NCBI GenBank assembly: GCA_029207755.1
Contig: JARCOQ010000017.1
Coordinates: 4,290,945-4,354,944 of the forward strand
DNA: 64,000 bases
Direction: 5' to 3'
Origin: Chamaea fasciata
Lineage: Eukaryota > Chordata > Aves > Passeriformes > Sylviidae
Part shown: piece by piece, positions 14,066-26,667 of the stretch
Numbering within the stretch: the first letter of the stretch is position 1
Layout of the letters: each line of letters opens with the position of its first letter
Made by a program: the position numbers and the translations under genes
Notes under the pieces: generated by a model
Database searches by the model: none
Told to the model about the DNA's origin: nothing
What the model saw: the letters and a program-made list of their open reading frames with translations, nothing else

Positions 14066-14639
14066 TTAAATGCTTCGGTGGGAAGGGGATGTGTCATGCT
14101 GCACTGCGAGCAGGAGAATATTGCTAAGCAGGCACGGAGTGTGGGGGCTGCAGTGCCCTGCCAGGGGGGTGAGGCAGGGACAGCCCACTCTGCCTTCCTG
14201 GAGGAGAAGGCATCCAAACCAAACCTTCCTGTTTGTTCAGAAGCTTCAGTGTCTCTCTCTTCCCCAGCAGAGCCAAATGGCGAAGGACTTTGAAAACCCC
14301 AACACAGGGTTCACATTGAAGATATCCCTTGCAGCGTGCACACATTTCAAGGTTGCACATTTCTTAGACTTGTTTTCCCAAGGGGCTGTCGGCTGCCTAA
14401 TAGAAAAATGCATTTGTACATCTCTTCCCTCCTGAGCACCTCCCCAGCCCTTCCGAATCTTCACACTGCCTCTGAAACACAGGAATGCATCTCTTTACAT
14501 CTGGTCACCTCTTGGGGTGGACCCCTTTAAAGGAGAGGCCAAGGATGTGTTTCTGGGAGCAAGTGCTTTAAGAAATAAATGGGTGTTTGCATCTGGCCAT
14601 AATAATTGTCTTCTCTAACAAAACCGGTGGGAAAAAACC

Positions 14640-14975
14640 AATCAGCTATTCATCAAAAATGGGTTAAATGTATTCTTATTCATGCTATAAAAGGCACATA
14701 AAATACTTCTCTGGCAGTTTATTTGCATTAGCCATTACTTGCGTCTGAGGACAAAAGACAAATTCATATAATTATTTTTCAATTGGTTGGGTCTGTGTCT
14801 GTGTAATCATTTTTTCACAGTGTATGAAGCCCTTTTTCAATAGACCATAACAGTAATAGCTATTTCTTATTTACAACTGGAGGAGAAGATCCAGCTACCA
14901 GGTTTTTATTATGCAGAGTGAACTTTTCAAAATTAAATTAGCAAAGCTAACGTGGTGGCCCACAGTAAACTAATT
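14640..14975. promoter_or_regulatory. AT-rich motif-dense block (possible enhancer)
   Basis: Holds a consensus octamer ATTTGCAT (14721-14728), CAATTGG, several TAAT cores and CTAATTAG (near 14970). No repeats or coding potential. It lies 0.6 kb from the block at 13.9 kb and may form one cluster with it. Confidence 0.25.
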
Positions 14976-17811
14976 AGTTGTTAGACTGTTGGCAGAGATA
15001 GTATCAACTCTTTCAGACTTCCTAACAAACGTCCTCAAAAATTACAAGCAAAGTGTTTCCATTGCAGTTTGGTTGAGCATGAAAATATTCATTCTCTTTA
15101 GTCACAGCGAGAAGGTGATGGCAGGAGAAGCAGCTCAGGGGCAGAGCCAGGCAGCAAAGGGCCCCCAAACTTCCCTGATCAAAAGCAAAGCCCAGTCAGA
15201 TGCATGAGAGGTTTTCATTGCCACAGTTTAAGTGGCTTGAACATTGGTATCTTTATGATCTCTGGATAAACCCACAGGCTTTGATCTACAAAAGCAGTGC
15301 AAGGTCCAGGGGGGAATTGTGGAGCAGAGCTCAGTGGGGTAACCTGGGCCAGCCGGGAGTGCTCAAAGAGATGATGAGCACACCCACCCATCTGCTGTGG
15401 GGCTGGGACTCCAACAGCTCCTTCCTGGCACCTGTTGGGAGCCTTGATCCTCTCCGTGCCCCAGCCTGCTCAGGAGGAACCCTGCACTCATGCAAAATTA
15501 ATAGGGTGCTCATTATGAAATCCACGCCACGTCTTATTAAAAGTGCTCTGTCATTGAAAGTAGAAGGTGGAGGCTTCTTAAACTGGGGTTTTGTTGCCCT
15601 CTAGTGAATGAGGTCAGCATTATGCATGGGAAATTATTTTGATCACTGCATAATTAATGCGTTCTGAATTGGTACAAAAGTGCAGCCAAATTGCATCCTG
15701 TTCCCACTTGAATTACTTAACCCACAGATACTGTTTCCTACAATGTGTTGCTTCCTCGCCTGAGCCTTTTTTTTTTTTTTCTTCTCTTTTTTTATTCTTG
15801 CGAAGAGAATGCACGACTGTGTGGGTATCATGATAAGGCAAGGAAGCCAGAGACAAGGAATAAATCAAGTAAATGGATCTGCAGCACAGTAGCTTTAATA
15901 CATTGGTATATACTTAATATGTCTCCTGAAAAGAATGTCTAATTATACTGTCATGGCAAAAAATGCATTTTCAATAGTGATAAATTATGCCATCATTTAC
16001 TTTCGCAGAGCATGCTGAGATTTATGAAAGATTACTGCAAAATTATCATGCCAGGATAAGAAAAGAAAAGCCAAACTCCGTTATCATTGGCATCAGGAAA
16101 GAAAGAATGGGGAGAAAACCCCTTTCAATAGTGAAATAGAGAGTAGAATTGATAAAATGCTATGCAGTATGAAAATATTCTGCTATGGAATGAAATTCAG
16201 CCTTGCATTGCACTTTTTCCCTGACTTTATTACCTGCTGGAGGATATTTTGGTGCGTAGATGAGGAGGTTGTCCCAACCCCGTGTATGGTTGGAAGCCAC
16301 AGGGCCTAATTCTTCAATGACTAGAACTTGACATTTTTGCTTGTCTTGTATGAAACCAGGGGGAAGTGAAGGAGTATCAGGCCCCAGAACAGCACATTGC
16401 AAAATAAGAACTTATTTCATGCGATTTTTGCTCAAACAGCCCCCAACTCAGCTGACCTGGAGTGCACAGGTAGAGGCAGCTCTCATGGACCCGCTTTTCT
16501 TACATGTGGTTTGAAATCTGTTTTGCAAGGGTTTTATCCTCATTCCTCACTTATTTTCCAAAGAAACCTACAGAACTGATGCCATTTTGGGGCAGCCCAT
16601 TCGGGGTTTGTTACAAGCCGCATTGTCCCTGGCTGCAGGCTCAGCTCTGGGCCATCAGGAATCTCCCCTGCTCCATCAGCTCCTCCACTTGCAGGAAGAG
16701 GAGCAACCCCTCCAAGCGGTGTTGGAGTCCCTGGTGCTTTTTTCTATATCACACACAAGCCCAAAATAAGAAAATTCCTTTCCTCTCTCCACACATCCTC
16801 CTACCAAGTCCTTTCTGAGCTGATGCTTCCCTCATTCGAAGGTGTCTGTTATGGACCTGTTTTTTCGGGTGGCACTTTTCTTCTGTTTATTCCAGAGGGA
16901 TTGGGAAGAAGATTAATGTTTCCTGGTAAAGGCAGTCCTGTATATGATCGGAGAATGCAGTGTTTAAACAGTGGCTATCAAAGATGAAGGGAGCCCACAC
17001 TGGTCTGGGACTCAGAAACCCAGTGAGGTCAATTAGGGGCTTGGGTAAGGCTCAGAGAATGGCAAGCAAGTCTTTTATTGACCTCTCTGGGAGGAAAACA
17101 CCATTTAAATCAAGGAGAAAAATAAAATGCTGTGGTGCTTGCTGCACTCCATGAAAAACATCTGTGGAAACAACCAGTCTGATTTTCTGAGAGTGCATGA
17201 AGAGCTCCGTGTTTTAATTCAGGTTGGTTTTTTATAATTACCGAGTGTTTAGACTGTTCCTGACAGACTGGCTGGCGTAGCTGGGAGAAATGGGGCATTT
17301 GATGCAAATTCTTATTTGGAGTAAGAAAAATACACTCAGTGCCACACAGCACAGCCCAAGCAGTCTCACTGAATTAAAAAGGCTTTGCAGTAAAACCAGA
17401 TAACAATGAGTATAATGATAATAGCTGGCATAAGTAACCCATCTACCAATAAAAAAAAAAGTCTTAGTTTAAACAAATAAAATACAAACACAACTCTTAA
17501 GTGTGTGAGATGCTGTCAAATACCCCGAACAGCAATGCAACCTGTCTTCAAGTAACAGTTGCCTTCATTGTCTGCTGCTGAGAGATTTCCAGCAAATCCT
17601 CTGTGGTCCTATTGTAATTTTCCACCTGTTTAGATTTGCTCAGCTCTGCCCTGTACCAGCACTTCTCAGTCCTGCCGCACAAAACCAGCAGTGCCAGAAA
17701 TGTATGGCCAGAAATGCCACTGCAGCGGCTGGGATCTCCAAACAGGAATGGGAAATAAAAACAGATGTGTTATTGACTGAGGTATTTTGGGCATGGATGC
17801 CTTGATAGGCT

Positions 17812-18120
17812 TTACCTAAAAACAGAGGGCAGACAGAATTAGGAAAATAAAAAGCTGTTATTTTATTGAGGGGCCTTCAGGTACATTTCAGGCAGACAAA
17901 GCCCCCCAAAAGCTACACCCAAAATGCACCACAGGTCACAGTTTTTCACACTTTTATCAGTTTGGTCCATTTGCATATTGGGGGTTAATCTTCCAATTAC
18001 AGCTTCAGGTAATGAAGTTTGCTGCCCCCAACTCACTTTAGTTTACATTCCTCAGGACCTGAGGCAGTGAGGTGTCCTTGATCCCCAGGCCTGGAGAGGA
18101 ATTGTGTCTGACCAAAATGG
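17812..18120 (-). mobile_element. LTR-like dispersed element, copy A
   Basis: Colinear with copy B at 57125-57533 but more diverged: ACAGAGGGCAGACAGA, TTTTATTGAGGGGCCT, the CTACACCCAAAATG block, TTTGGTCCATTTGCATATTG and CCAATTACAGCTTCAG occur in the same order. Orientation is taken from TTTATT, which is AATAAA on the minus strand. The right end is uncertain. No coding part remains; it is probably an old solo LTR. Family name is not assigned. Confidence 0.55.
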
Positions 18121-21100
18121 GAGAGCAGCAGCTGACACTGTGTATGGAGTTTAGAGTTATACACTAAAGAATTGCAGGATCACAAATGTACGGAAAAGAT
18201 AAAAGCTCAAATCCTAAGGCATCAGCACAAGGCCAGACCCTGGTCCTGTCTGTGCTGGTGTGGGTGTGAGCTGTCAGGATTGACTCCAGAGCAGCTGAGG
18301 GACATTTTGCTCATCACAGCTGGGGTAGTCCAGGCACATTTTATCCTCTGTGATTGTTCTGTGCAGCATATTCCATACCTACAACACCCAGCATTGAATT
18401 ACCTTTTAACTTTTTAGCTCTATTTTAGCCGCTGCAAGACATTTTCTTCCTAACAAGCATGATTGGCACTTGCTTTCATTAGTCCAAGCTAGCAAACAAA
18501 AATCAATCTCTTGTTCCCAGCAAACCCTTAATTTTTTAGAAAGTTCTTCCCTCTAGTCATCAGCAAGTACTTTCGGCCATAAGAAAATTAACAGCTTTGG
18601 TTTATTTTATAAAGACATTTACATGCATCTTCTTCATGTTTTACACTTGTTCCTTAACATTTTTTTCTCACCATGGTGAAATTTTTGTAAATATTGCTGC
18701 CTTCCTCTCGGAGTCTGCACACTCTCTGGAAAACTCTATAAATAGAGAGGGTTCAATTGGAAAGTACTATTTGCTGCTTCTAAAATTCAACATTATGCTC
18801 ATGCTTGAATTTAAAAATACTATTTCCAGTTCTACATTGAGGGTTGAAAGTGCTTCCTGAATACCTGGTAGCTACTTCAGGAGGTGGTTGTTGCTGTTGA
18901 CATGGCAGGAAGAACAAACCCACAGTTATTGTTTTGCTTTTCTTTCTCTCTTTATTAAATACAGAAGTGATAATTGCTTGGTTTTGTTGGCAGCTGGTAC
19001 TGGATAAGTTTTCTTCTCATTAGACAAATAAACCGCAGACAGACTTGCTCAGCTTCTCCATTTTCATCAGATAAAATCTCAGCGGATTTTAGTCTCTTTA
19101 AAATGAAGGCCACATTTGGTCCCAATAATCATATTACATTTGTTGTTTTTCTTTTCTTTTTTATTTGAATCCCATTAATAAAAATTTCTTTAGATGGAAA
19201 AAAGACATTTTAAAGGAGGGGAGAAATGATGTGACCTGCCAGTCACTGAAGCTCTCCACTGCAGGAACTGTGTGCCGTGAGGTGAGAGCACATCTCTGAC
19301 TGCAAAATTAGATGAGATCCTTACACTTCTAATTTAAAAATTTCTGGACAATCCTAGCTTTAAAACATAAAGCAATCCTGCATGCTTCCACACTCATTAA
19401 TCTTCACTTTCAGTTTATTTAAAGATGAATCTTCATTTTCTTCATATTTATTGAATCGCGTTTATTAAATTGAATACAATTTATGCAGAGCAAATATTAG
19501 CTGTAGCACAAAATGACCTACTGAGCACAGAGTCTGCAAGAAGAAAAGGAAAACTGTTGTGCTAAATAAGATCTGGCTTCACTTGCAACACTCCTGCAAC
19601 GTGAATCACTAGAAAAAAAGCCTTGTTTCCCTGACTGAGTGGACTGAAAACAAGACATAACCAACTAGAGAGAGAATTTTTGCGTGTGTGATTGTTCACA
19701 AATGGCTCTGATCCTGTGAGTAATTAAGGGAGTTGTGTTATTCCCAACACCCACCCAACCCTTCTTTTCAAAAAGCTCAGAAATGTCACCTCACCCTCAG
19801 TGAGCTCCTGTGCCCTGAGTGCTGCAGAGCTCCGTGGAGTTTGGGTGTCCTCAAAATCATTCTCTCTCTTTGGCTGGTGGGAATGACATGGGAAAGACTT
19901 GGGCTTCTTTAATCCCTTCAGACACCATGGTCCTGACTCATGTTGTGTATTTCCATCACAGCTCCCTGCAGCCTGCTGGGATTTTGTCACTGTGAGCCCA
20001 GAGGAGCAGATCTGATCTGAGGGTTCAGCTTTCTGCTGGATTCTTGCCTAGAAAGCCACACACTGACATTGTAAAAGTTGGTGCAAAATAGTTTTAAGTT
20101 GATGGAGATTCAAGACTAACTAAGAGAGTCAAAAAGTCAAGCGCAGCATTTGATTTCAACAATAGTTACAGATTTGAGAGGGAGAAGAGCTTTGGAGCTT
20201 TCCTGGGGTGGTGGCATTGCTCTGAGCTAAACCACTGCAATTTGGAGGCAAAGTTTTGGCCAAGAACTGATTACTTTGACTGAAAACAATATTTGGGTTT
20301 TCACACACAACCCCCTCTTCAAGGATGCTTCCTCTGGGAGGATAGTCAGTGGTAAAAAAAAAAAAAAATAACATTTGAGGATTTGGGTTTTTTTAAGAAT
20401 ACCTGCAAATTTGAAGGGCAGAAATAATTACTTCTCCTGCTGTAATAGTCACAGATTTCCTCAGTCAAGAGAAAATCTTCAGTTAGATTCTTTAGAAACT
20501 GTATTTGTACAAATACAGGAAATGGATGTTTGCTGTCATCTCTTCAAACCTCCAATGTTTGCTTCATTAAACTCCATGCAAAATGTTGGTTCATGAGTAG
20601 GTCCTTTCCTTGCTGCAATATTTTTCAGTTCTCTTTTCTGTTTGTTCTTCCTTCTTATTAGTGATTCTGAGGATATTTTGTACCTTGTGCACATTTTTTC
20701 TTATTAAAAATGTAGAAGTAAATATTGCTCTTAGGGGTTTTGGAGTAAATCCAGAATTAACTTAATGCTGTCATGGAGCTTCCTTCATTTTTGTAGTGCT
20801 ATATATCAGTGCTCTGAGCCAGAGTCCCTGCATAACATAAAATTTAAATTCTGCCCAACAAAAACATTTCAGTGAAATGTTTTTTCCATTTTTTCTCATT
20901 AATCAAAATAACACGTTTCACAGAAAAACAAGCCCTGATCGCTCTCTTTGTGAAAAACTGAAAGTGGATTATCTTGTTAGAAAATGTAAATCTCTGGAAC
21001 CTGAATGACACATTTCAACTACTCACAAATCAGATTTTCATTCCAAATAAACTTCTTTTCTGGTTTTGTTTTGTTTAATTATAAAAACCTAAAGCCTGTC

Positions 21101-21947
21101 AAAATCTCAGAATGACACATACAACAGAAAATCAGATTGCTGCCCACCTCTATTAGTTTCCATAATAGTCTTCAACTACAAGGAGGAAAAATGAAGCATT
21201 AGGAACAAAACTGTTTCGATGACAAGATGCATCTGAACTTCTTATTTTCTGACAAATAAGAGGAATATCTTTTCATTTCTCTTTGCTGCTTTCCAGCTTT
21301 CTGACAGTTATTTCTCTGCCTTCTTCAGTGCCAACAGAAATGAAAATATAAACCTCGATTTCCAAGCTGCAAATCCTGGCTGTGGGACTGTGCACACACA
21401 CGCTGAGTACATTTTTTAGTCTGGTGCCAATTAAAACATACATATACCAAAGCTTGTGTTTTCATCTGACCGTGCCTTGATGTTTATTTATAATAAGGTG
21501 TGCATATCTGGGAGCCCTTTTTTCTCCCTCAGAGGAGCAGGAGATTGGTGTGTGTCTCCCTTGACAGATAAGGGTGGCATTGACTCAAGTAGGATCATCA
21601 AAACCAACACACTTTGACAGAACGGGCTTCATAAATAATGTGCATCAGTTTTTACTCTGTCAGTGTAAATGCATCTCCTCCACTACTGGTTTCCACTTGT
21701 TTTATCCAGAATGCCTGAGAATAATGAATAAATCATAGTCCTGTATACATGTATGGATGCATATGTATGTGTATATATTTATACATAATTCATGCTATAA
21801 ATTTCTATTTTGGTCTGGCAGGGAGGTCACATGTAAGAGTGGAGGTGTGATAAGACACTGTACCTAAAGTATTAATCTAGTTTCAGATGCTGCAGATTAT
21901 TTTCTTTAGCAAGAGAAACAGATGAATGCAGATCATCTTGATGCAGT

Positions 21948-21985
21948 TTTTCTTCTTCTTCTTTTTTTTTTTTTTTTTTTTTTTT
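21948..21985. repeat. Polypyrimidine tract: CTT units then T24
   Basis: Several TTC/CTT units lead into an uninterrupted run of 24 T (21962-21985). No polyadenylation signal or retrocopy is visible on the minus strand next to it. Confidence 0.9.
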
Positions 21986-23899
21986 ACCCCACAAAGAACA
22001 TGCAGCTCTTGTGATCCCCACTGGAAAAGTTCTTTTGCTCATCACTCCTGGCTGGTTCCAACTGGCCCCAAATTGCTCATTAAGTTTTTCTGAGCCTGCC
22101 AGTTCTCCTAAGCTGTATGTGGTGCTTCCTTCTGCCTCCTCTCTTTGGTTTTCTTGTCACATAAATCTTCATAAGCAAGAGTCATTGCCTTTCCTTCCAT
22201 GTGTGGTTTAAAGGAGAGGCACAAGTCAGTGTCTTGGGTTTGTTTGGAGTTTTTGGCTCCACACAGGAACATAAATTGTTGACATAGTCGCCTTTGTTTA
22301 TAAAATATATCAGAAGAACATAAACAAAAGAAGAGGTATATTTTGCTTTGAACTCCAGATTTTACACCACCTTGCTTCAGCGATATTTAACCTGTCTGTG
22401 ACTTAGAACACAAAATTGCTAACTTCAGCATGCAATTTAGCCTCTCCAGTTACCACGTGGCCTTCAGCCTGTTCCATCTTTATTTTCTCCACAGGATAAA
22501 AGACACTCTTTGTTTTCTGAATCACCGTGCAAGTCCCAATTGCTCATTTGCAAACTATAATTTACACAGCGCTGCAACACTTCAAGTATTGAAGCACCTG
22601 GAAAACAAAAGAGCTGCATAGAAAATGCAATAATGTCTGGGACCCAGCCCCCAGGATTGTGGGGTACAGAGCCCATTTTGCTCTGCCATTTGCAGAAAAT
22701 AAAGAAGATAATTTAGACCTCACTGATGTATAATTAGTACCCAAGGAGTAATATCTTCATTGGACAAGGAGGAAGGAATGAAGAAGGGTCCTCAGGAGGA
22801 AGGTCTGTGACTAGAGCTGTTGGCATCAGCCCTGGATGCGATTGGATTTTATAGGTATGATACACTAATAGAGGCACTCGTCCCCCAGAACAGGCGATGC
22901 CTCTCAGCTGGGGCTCCCAATGCACTAATTACTCTGTTCAACACAAAGACAGTGGTGAAATGGTATTCTGATAGAAAAACCGTGTTATCTCTATGCCCTG
23001 GGATTCCTATCGAGTCCTGTGCCCTTCACCTGAGAATAAATGACAAATTGCTTTTCTTCTTTGTTCTTTCTTCATTACACCTGAAATGTAGGATGTGGTC
23101 TGTGGATTATTTTCAGAACACCTTGTTCCCTCCAAGATATCCCAAACATGGCTCAGTTCATGGCACTCAGAAAGTGCCAAGTCTAACATGATTTTAGTGC
23201 ATTCTAGGACATTTTTGCCTTTCAAATGATCCCTGATTTCTTCCTGGGATTGTACACTGCTGATGAATAAGAGTATAGGAGATGCTCTGTTTAAATATCT
23301 TAAATATATGGTAAGGGGAGAAAATGAGAGGAAGGGATCAGTACCTGTGGAAGACTCAATTCTCTCCCTGCTTTCTTTTCTTTGAATGAACAACTGTGTT
23401 GCTGCAGGGTGTGAGCAACCAGCCCAAGTCCAAGGATGTCCAAAGGGAGAGCTGGCAGGGAGTGCAGAGAGGGAAGTGAGCTCATCCCAGGCTGCCCAGA
23501 ACCCACTGGTTACGTTTTGGAGTAGGGTTTGAGTTTGGGCTTGTTGGGGTTATTTTTTCTGTTTCCTTGGGTTTTGCTATTGAGGGAGGAAAAAGAGGTT
23601 TAAGTTATGGTCAGAAACTTGACAAGTTTAGAATTGGCTGACAAATCCAATATATTGCTGGCCAAGTTTGTGAAACATCAAAGTGCAAGAGGTTGGAACA
23701 CCTACAGTAACAAGTAAGAAGCAAATCATGACAGAGTGAGTGACTAGGGTATTAAATAAAGTCACAACAAAACCTGTCATGGGTTTTCTGACAAGCTTTG
23801 GAAGAACACCTGACAAGGTGTTCTCACTTTAACAGCAGCAGTTATCGTTTGATTACATTAGTACTTTGAATGCAACAGGGCTGTTATTTTCTCTTTCTG

Positions 23900-23935
23900 T
23901 CCTCATAAGAGGACACCAGAATCCTCATAAGAGGA
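23900..23935. repeat. Two copies of a small inverted repeat, 22 bp apart
   Basis: TCCTCATAAGAGGA occurs at 23900-23913 and 23922-23935. Each copy has 5-bp perfect inverted arms (TCCTC/GAGGA) around ATAA. Confidence 0.9.
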
Positions 23936-24948
23936 TTTTGGTCACCGTATCCCACTTCGGCAAAGCTGCTGACCAATTTTGTTTTCATATTAATTTACGA
24001 TGTCCCTTTCCTATGGGGAGATGATTTTATTTTGACAAAGAGCAGTAACACTCAAGAATTCTTGATATTTAATGTATAGAGAAGGTCATGAATTTATGTC
24101 TGTGCTGGGGCAAATATTACAGTCTCTGTGCCAGAGATGGATGGCACTAGTGTTATGCCTCACTGCTAAGGGAGGCAGTAAATCATAAGATGTTACTTCT
24201 CACCTTGCTGAAGTTGTAAAGTGAATATTGCATTTCTTTCTATCGAATGATCCCGTTAGGGACAGGGAAGGTCAGGTCACACAGAGCTGGGCTCCCCAAA
24301 TGTAGAGTTACCTCCCCAGAGTAACTGAGATGCCTTTTGAGACACAGAATTCAACATTTTGGTAGCAAAACCTAATAAATACCTGGCTGTCCATCACTGT
24401 CTCCTTGCATTGTCATGATGAAGCTTCTTCTTGACATCTGATTTAAAAAGAGATTGAATTGTCACTTCTGTTAATGCAAGGTTTATGCTGCTCTCACCAC
24501 GGATCAGCTCAGAGTGCAGAGCTGGTCAGGCAGTCCCTGGGAAATCCCATCAAATTATGTTTGGGGAACATATCAGGGTTTGCAGGATGATTTTTTCTTC
24601 CCTTTCCTGTGCTCCACTCCATTACCTCATGTTGCTGTGAGATGTGACAGGCAGAGCTGAGGCAGCAGCTCCTTGCAGGGATCTCCCCAGCACATTTCAG
24701 CGGGAGGGAAGGGGAGCTTGGGGCAGCTGTGGCTTGGCCTCTTCACCTCCCAGGCACGGACACAGCAGCCTGAGCCAGCAGGGGCTTCTACACGGAACTG
24801 CTTTGCTGCCTGCCAGCTCAGCAAGGAATCTGCCTTTGGGACAGCAGACATTTAATGTTAGATCAAGGTGGTTTAGTGGCTTTGCTAAGAATTTTTCAGA
24901 TTAGTCAAATCAATTGATGCGCATATACACTTTCCCTAATTTGGGAAA

Positions 24949-24972
24949 CTTGTTCTAAAGCTTGTTCTAAAG
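24949..24972. repeat. Exact tandem duplication of 12 bp
   Basis: CTTGTTCTAAAG occurs twice in direct succession. Confidence 0.95.
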
Positions 24973-25380
24973 CTAAGATTGCACATTAACTTCTGAACTA
25001 TTTCATAAACTTGGAATCTTTTTCTTTCATTTTTGCTTTAATTTTCTGGGTATTCACTTCGTGGTTAAAATCTGTGGATTGCTCAACCATCTCACACCTT
25101 TTGCAAGGATCCACCTTTGACAATATTCAAAATACTGCAGTGACACAAACAAAAACTGGCTTACGAAGTCCAGAGATTACACATTCAGGCCCTGATTTTA
25201 TATTACCATATTTATTTGCTGAAATAAGGGGGTGGTAAAGGAAGCCAGTGCCACAGGCAATCTGTGTCACCAGCTGCAATGTGCATCTTCTCAGTAGTTT
25301 ATAAGCAAATTTTTTAATTTTTTTTTATGAATAGTTCGAAGGGTTTTGTTCTGCATTCAGATCTGTGCTTGATAGTATAA

Positions 25381-25428
25381 GGAAAACAAAAAACCCCAAA
25401 CAAAAAACCCAAACAAAATAACAAAACA
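25381..25428. repeat. A-rich low-complexity tract (AAAACCC type)
   Basis: About 48 bp composed almost only of A and C. Confidence 0.8.
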
Positions 25429-26016
25429 GGCTCTCTGCTAATATAATATTAAATTATTTAAATTTGATTAGCTGTGGGAATGGAATAAGAAAAAAATGTA
25501 AAGAATCCTGACCTGTGGGAAGAGGATTGGCCTCTGGAAAGAGACTGAGGGTTTGCCTTTTACGTTTGGTGCAAACACAGATCATTCAGCAGTGAAATGT
25601 GCAGTAGTTACAACATTAGTTGATTGGAGAGTTAATAACTTTGACGCAGAGGAATTAACAAAAGGAAATAGATGGCATTTCTAATAGCAGTTAAGAGGAA
25701 TAATTGTTCTATCTAACAACTGACTGAATAATATGTCAGGCAATATCTGCATCAAAAGGAAGGTAAATGCCAAACAAGTAAATGAAACAATGATAGCTTT
25801 AAAGCTGGAACATTTGATTGGGAAGCAAACGAGCCTGGCATTATGTAAGGACTTGTCTACATGAGTAAATCCATCAGTGTAACTTCATGGGGATAATTGT
25901 CCCTTTCAAAGCCACAGAAGCCTCCCAAAGGAAAGGCACTTGGAGTGCAGAATGGGATTCTCCATGTGAGGAGCTGCAGAGCTCTAACTCCAACTACCCT
26001 GCGGTGGTTTCAGGGG

Positions 26017-26667
26017 TGTCTTGGGTTGCAGTGTAAGATGTGACCAAAGGTGTGGATTCCAATATCATCTGTTAAGGCCTGGCAGGGCAGTGTTCTTTAT
26101 CTCTTCCAGGACCCACCCTCCCTCCAGGGGATATCTGCTGTTAATGGGCCAACAAGGCTCACTGCAGGGCTGATACAATCCCATCATCCCATGGGGAGAT
26201 ACTCCACCCAGGGCGAGGAGCCCAGCATTCCTACCTGGATAAAACCTGAGATTCAGAACACCAGCACAGCCTGTGTGCACCGGATTCCCAGAGGAAGACC
26301 AGACCCATCTCACCCCCACTGGACCTTCAGAGGAAAACTCCACCCTTCTCCAGGATCATCTCTGCTCCAACAGAACCACATCTGTCACTCCAGGAGGACT
26401 TGACTGGACTGACCAACAGGATGACAGGTTGTGTTCTGACTCTGGCAGTGTTTCCTTTTTCCTTTTTGTTTGTTTGGGTTTTTTGTACTACTACATTTTT
26501 ATTTTAATATTCCTAAGAAAGAGCTGTTATTCCTATTCCCACATCTTTGCCTGAGAGCCCCTTAATTTCAAAATTATGATAATTCAGAGGGGGGGGGGTT
26601 TACATTCTCCATTTCAAGGGAGGCTCCTGCCTTCCTTAGCAGACACCTGTCTCTCCAAACCAGGACT
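26017..26667 (+). mobile_element. Solo LTR of a passerine-type endogenous retrovirus (ERVL-like)
   Basis: The 651-bp element begins TGTCTTGGGTTG and ends CAAACCAGGACT, near-perfect inverted termini (last base T where A is expected). It is flanked on both sides by AGGGG (26012-26016 and 26668-26672), a 5-bp target-site duplication, the size typical of ERVL elements. Inside it has a degraded polyadenylation signal (AAGAAA at 26515-26520), a T-rich stretch before it and a G9 run at about 26590-26598. I recognise the 3' part as common in songbird genomes, from memory. There is no internal retroviral coding region, so it arose by recombination between LTRs. Open frames inside are not genes. Confidence 0.85.

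Larger units (their letters stand above)
10536..17811. other. Non-coding sequence, gene desert
   Basis: No coding region recognised. Holds the A-rich tract at 12.4 kb and the motif-dense blocks at 13.8-15.0 kb. Another AT-rich stretch with TAATTAAT-like cores is at 15600-16060. Confidence 0.6.
18121..26011. other. Non-coding sequence, gene desert
   Basis: AT-rich and without coding signal. Contains the T24 tract, the paired small inverted repeats at 23.9 kb, a 12-bp tandem duplication at 24.95 kb and an alternating TA/TG stretch near 21740-21795. Open frames are short and unconvincing. Confidence 0.6.

Noticed and set aside
26050..26403. 117-codon plus-strand frame
   Set aside because: Lies entirely in the non-coding solo LTR.
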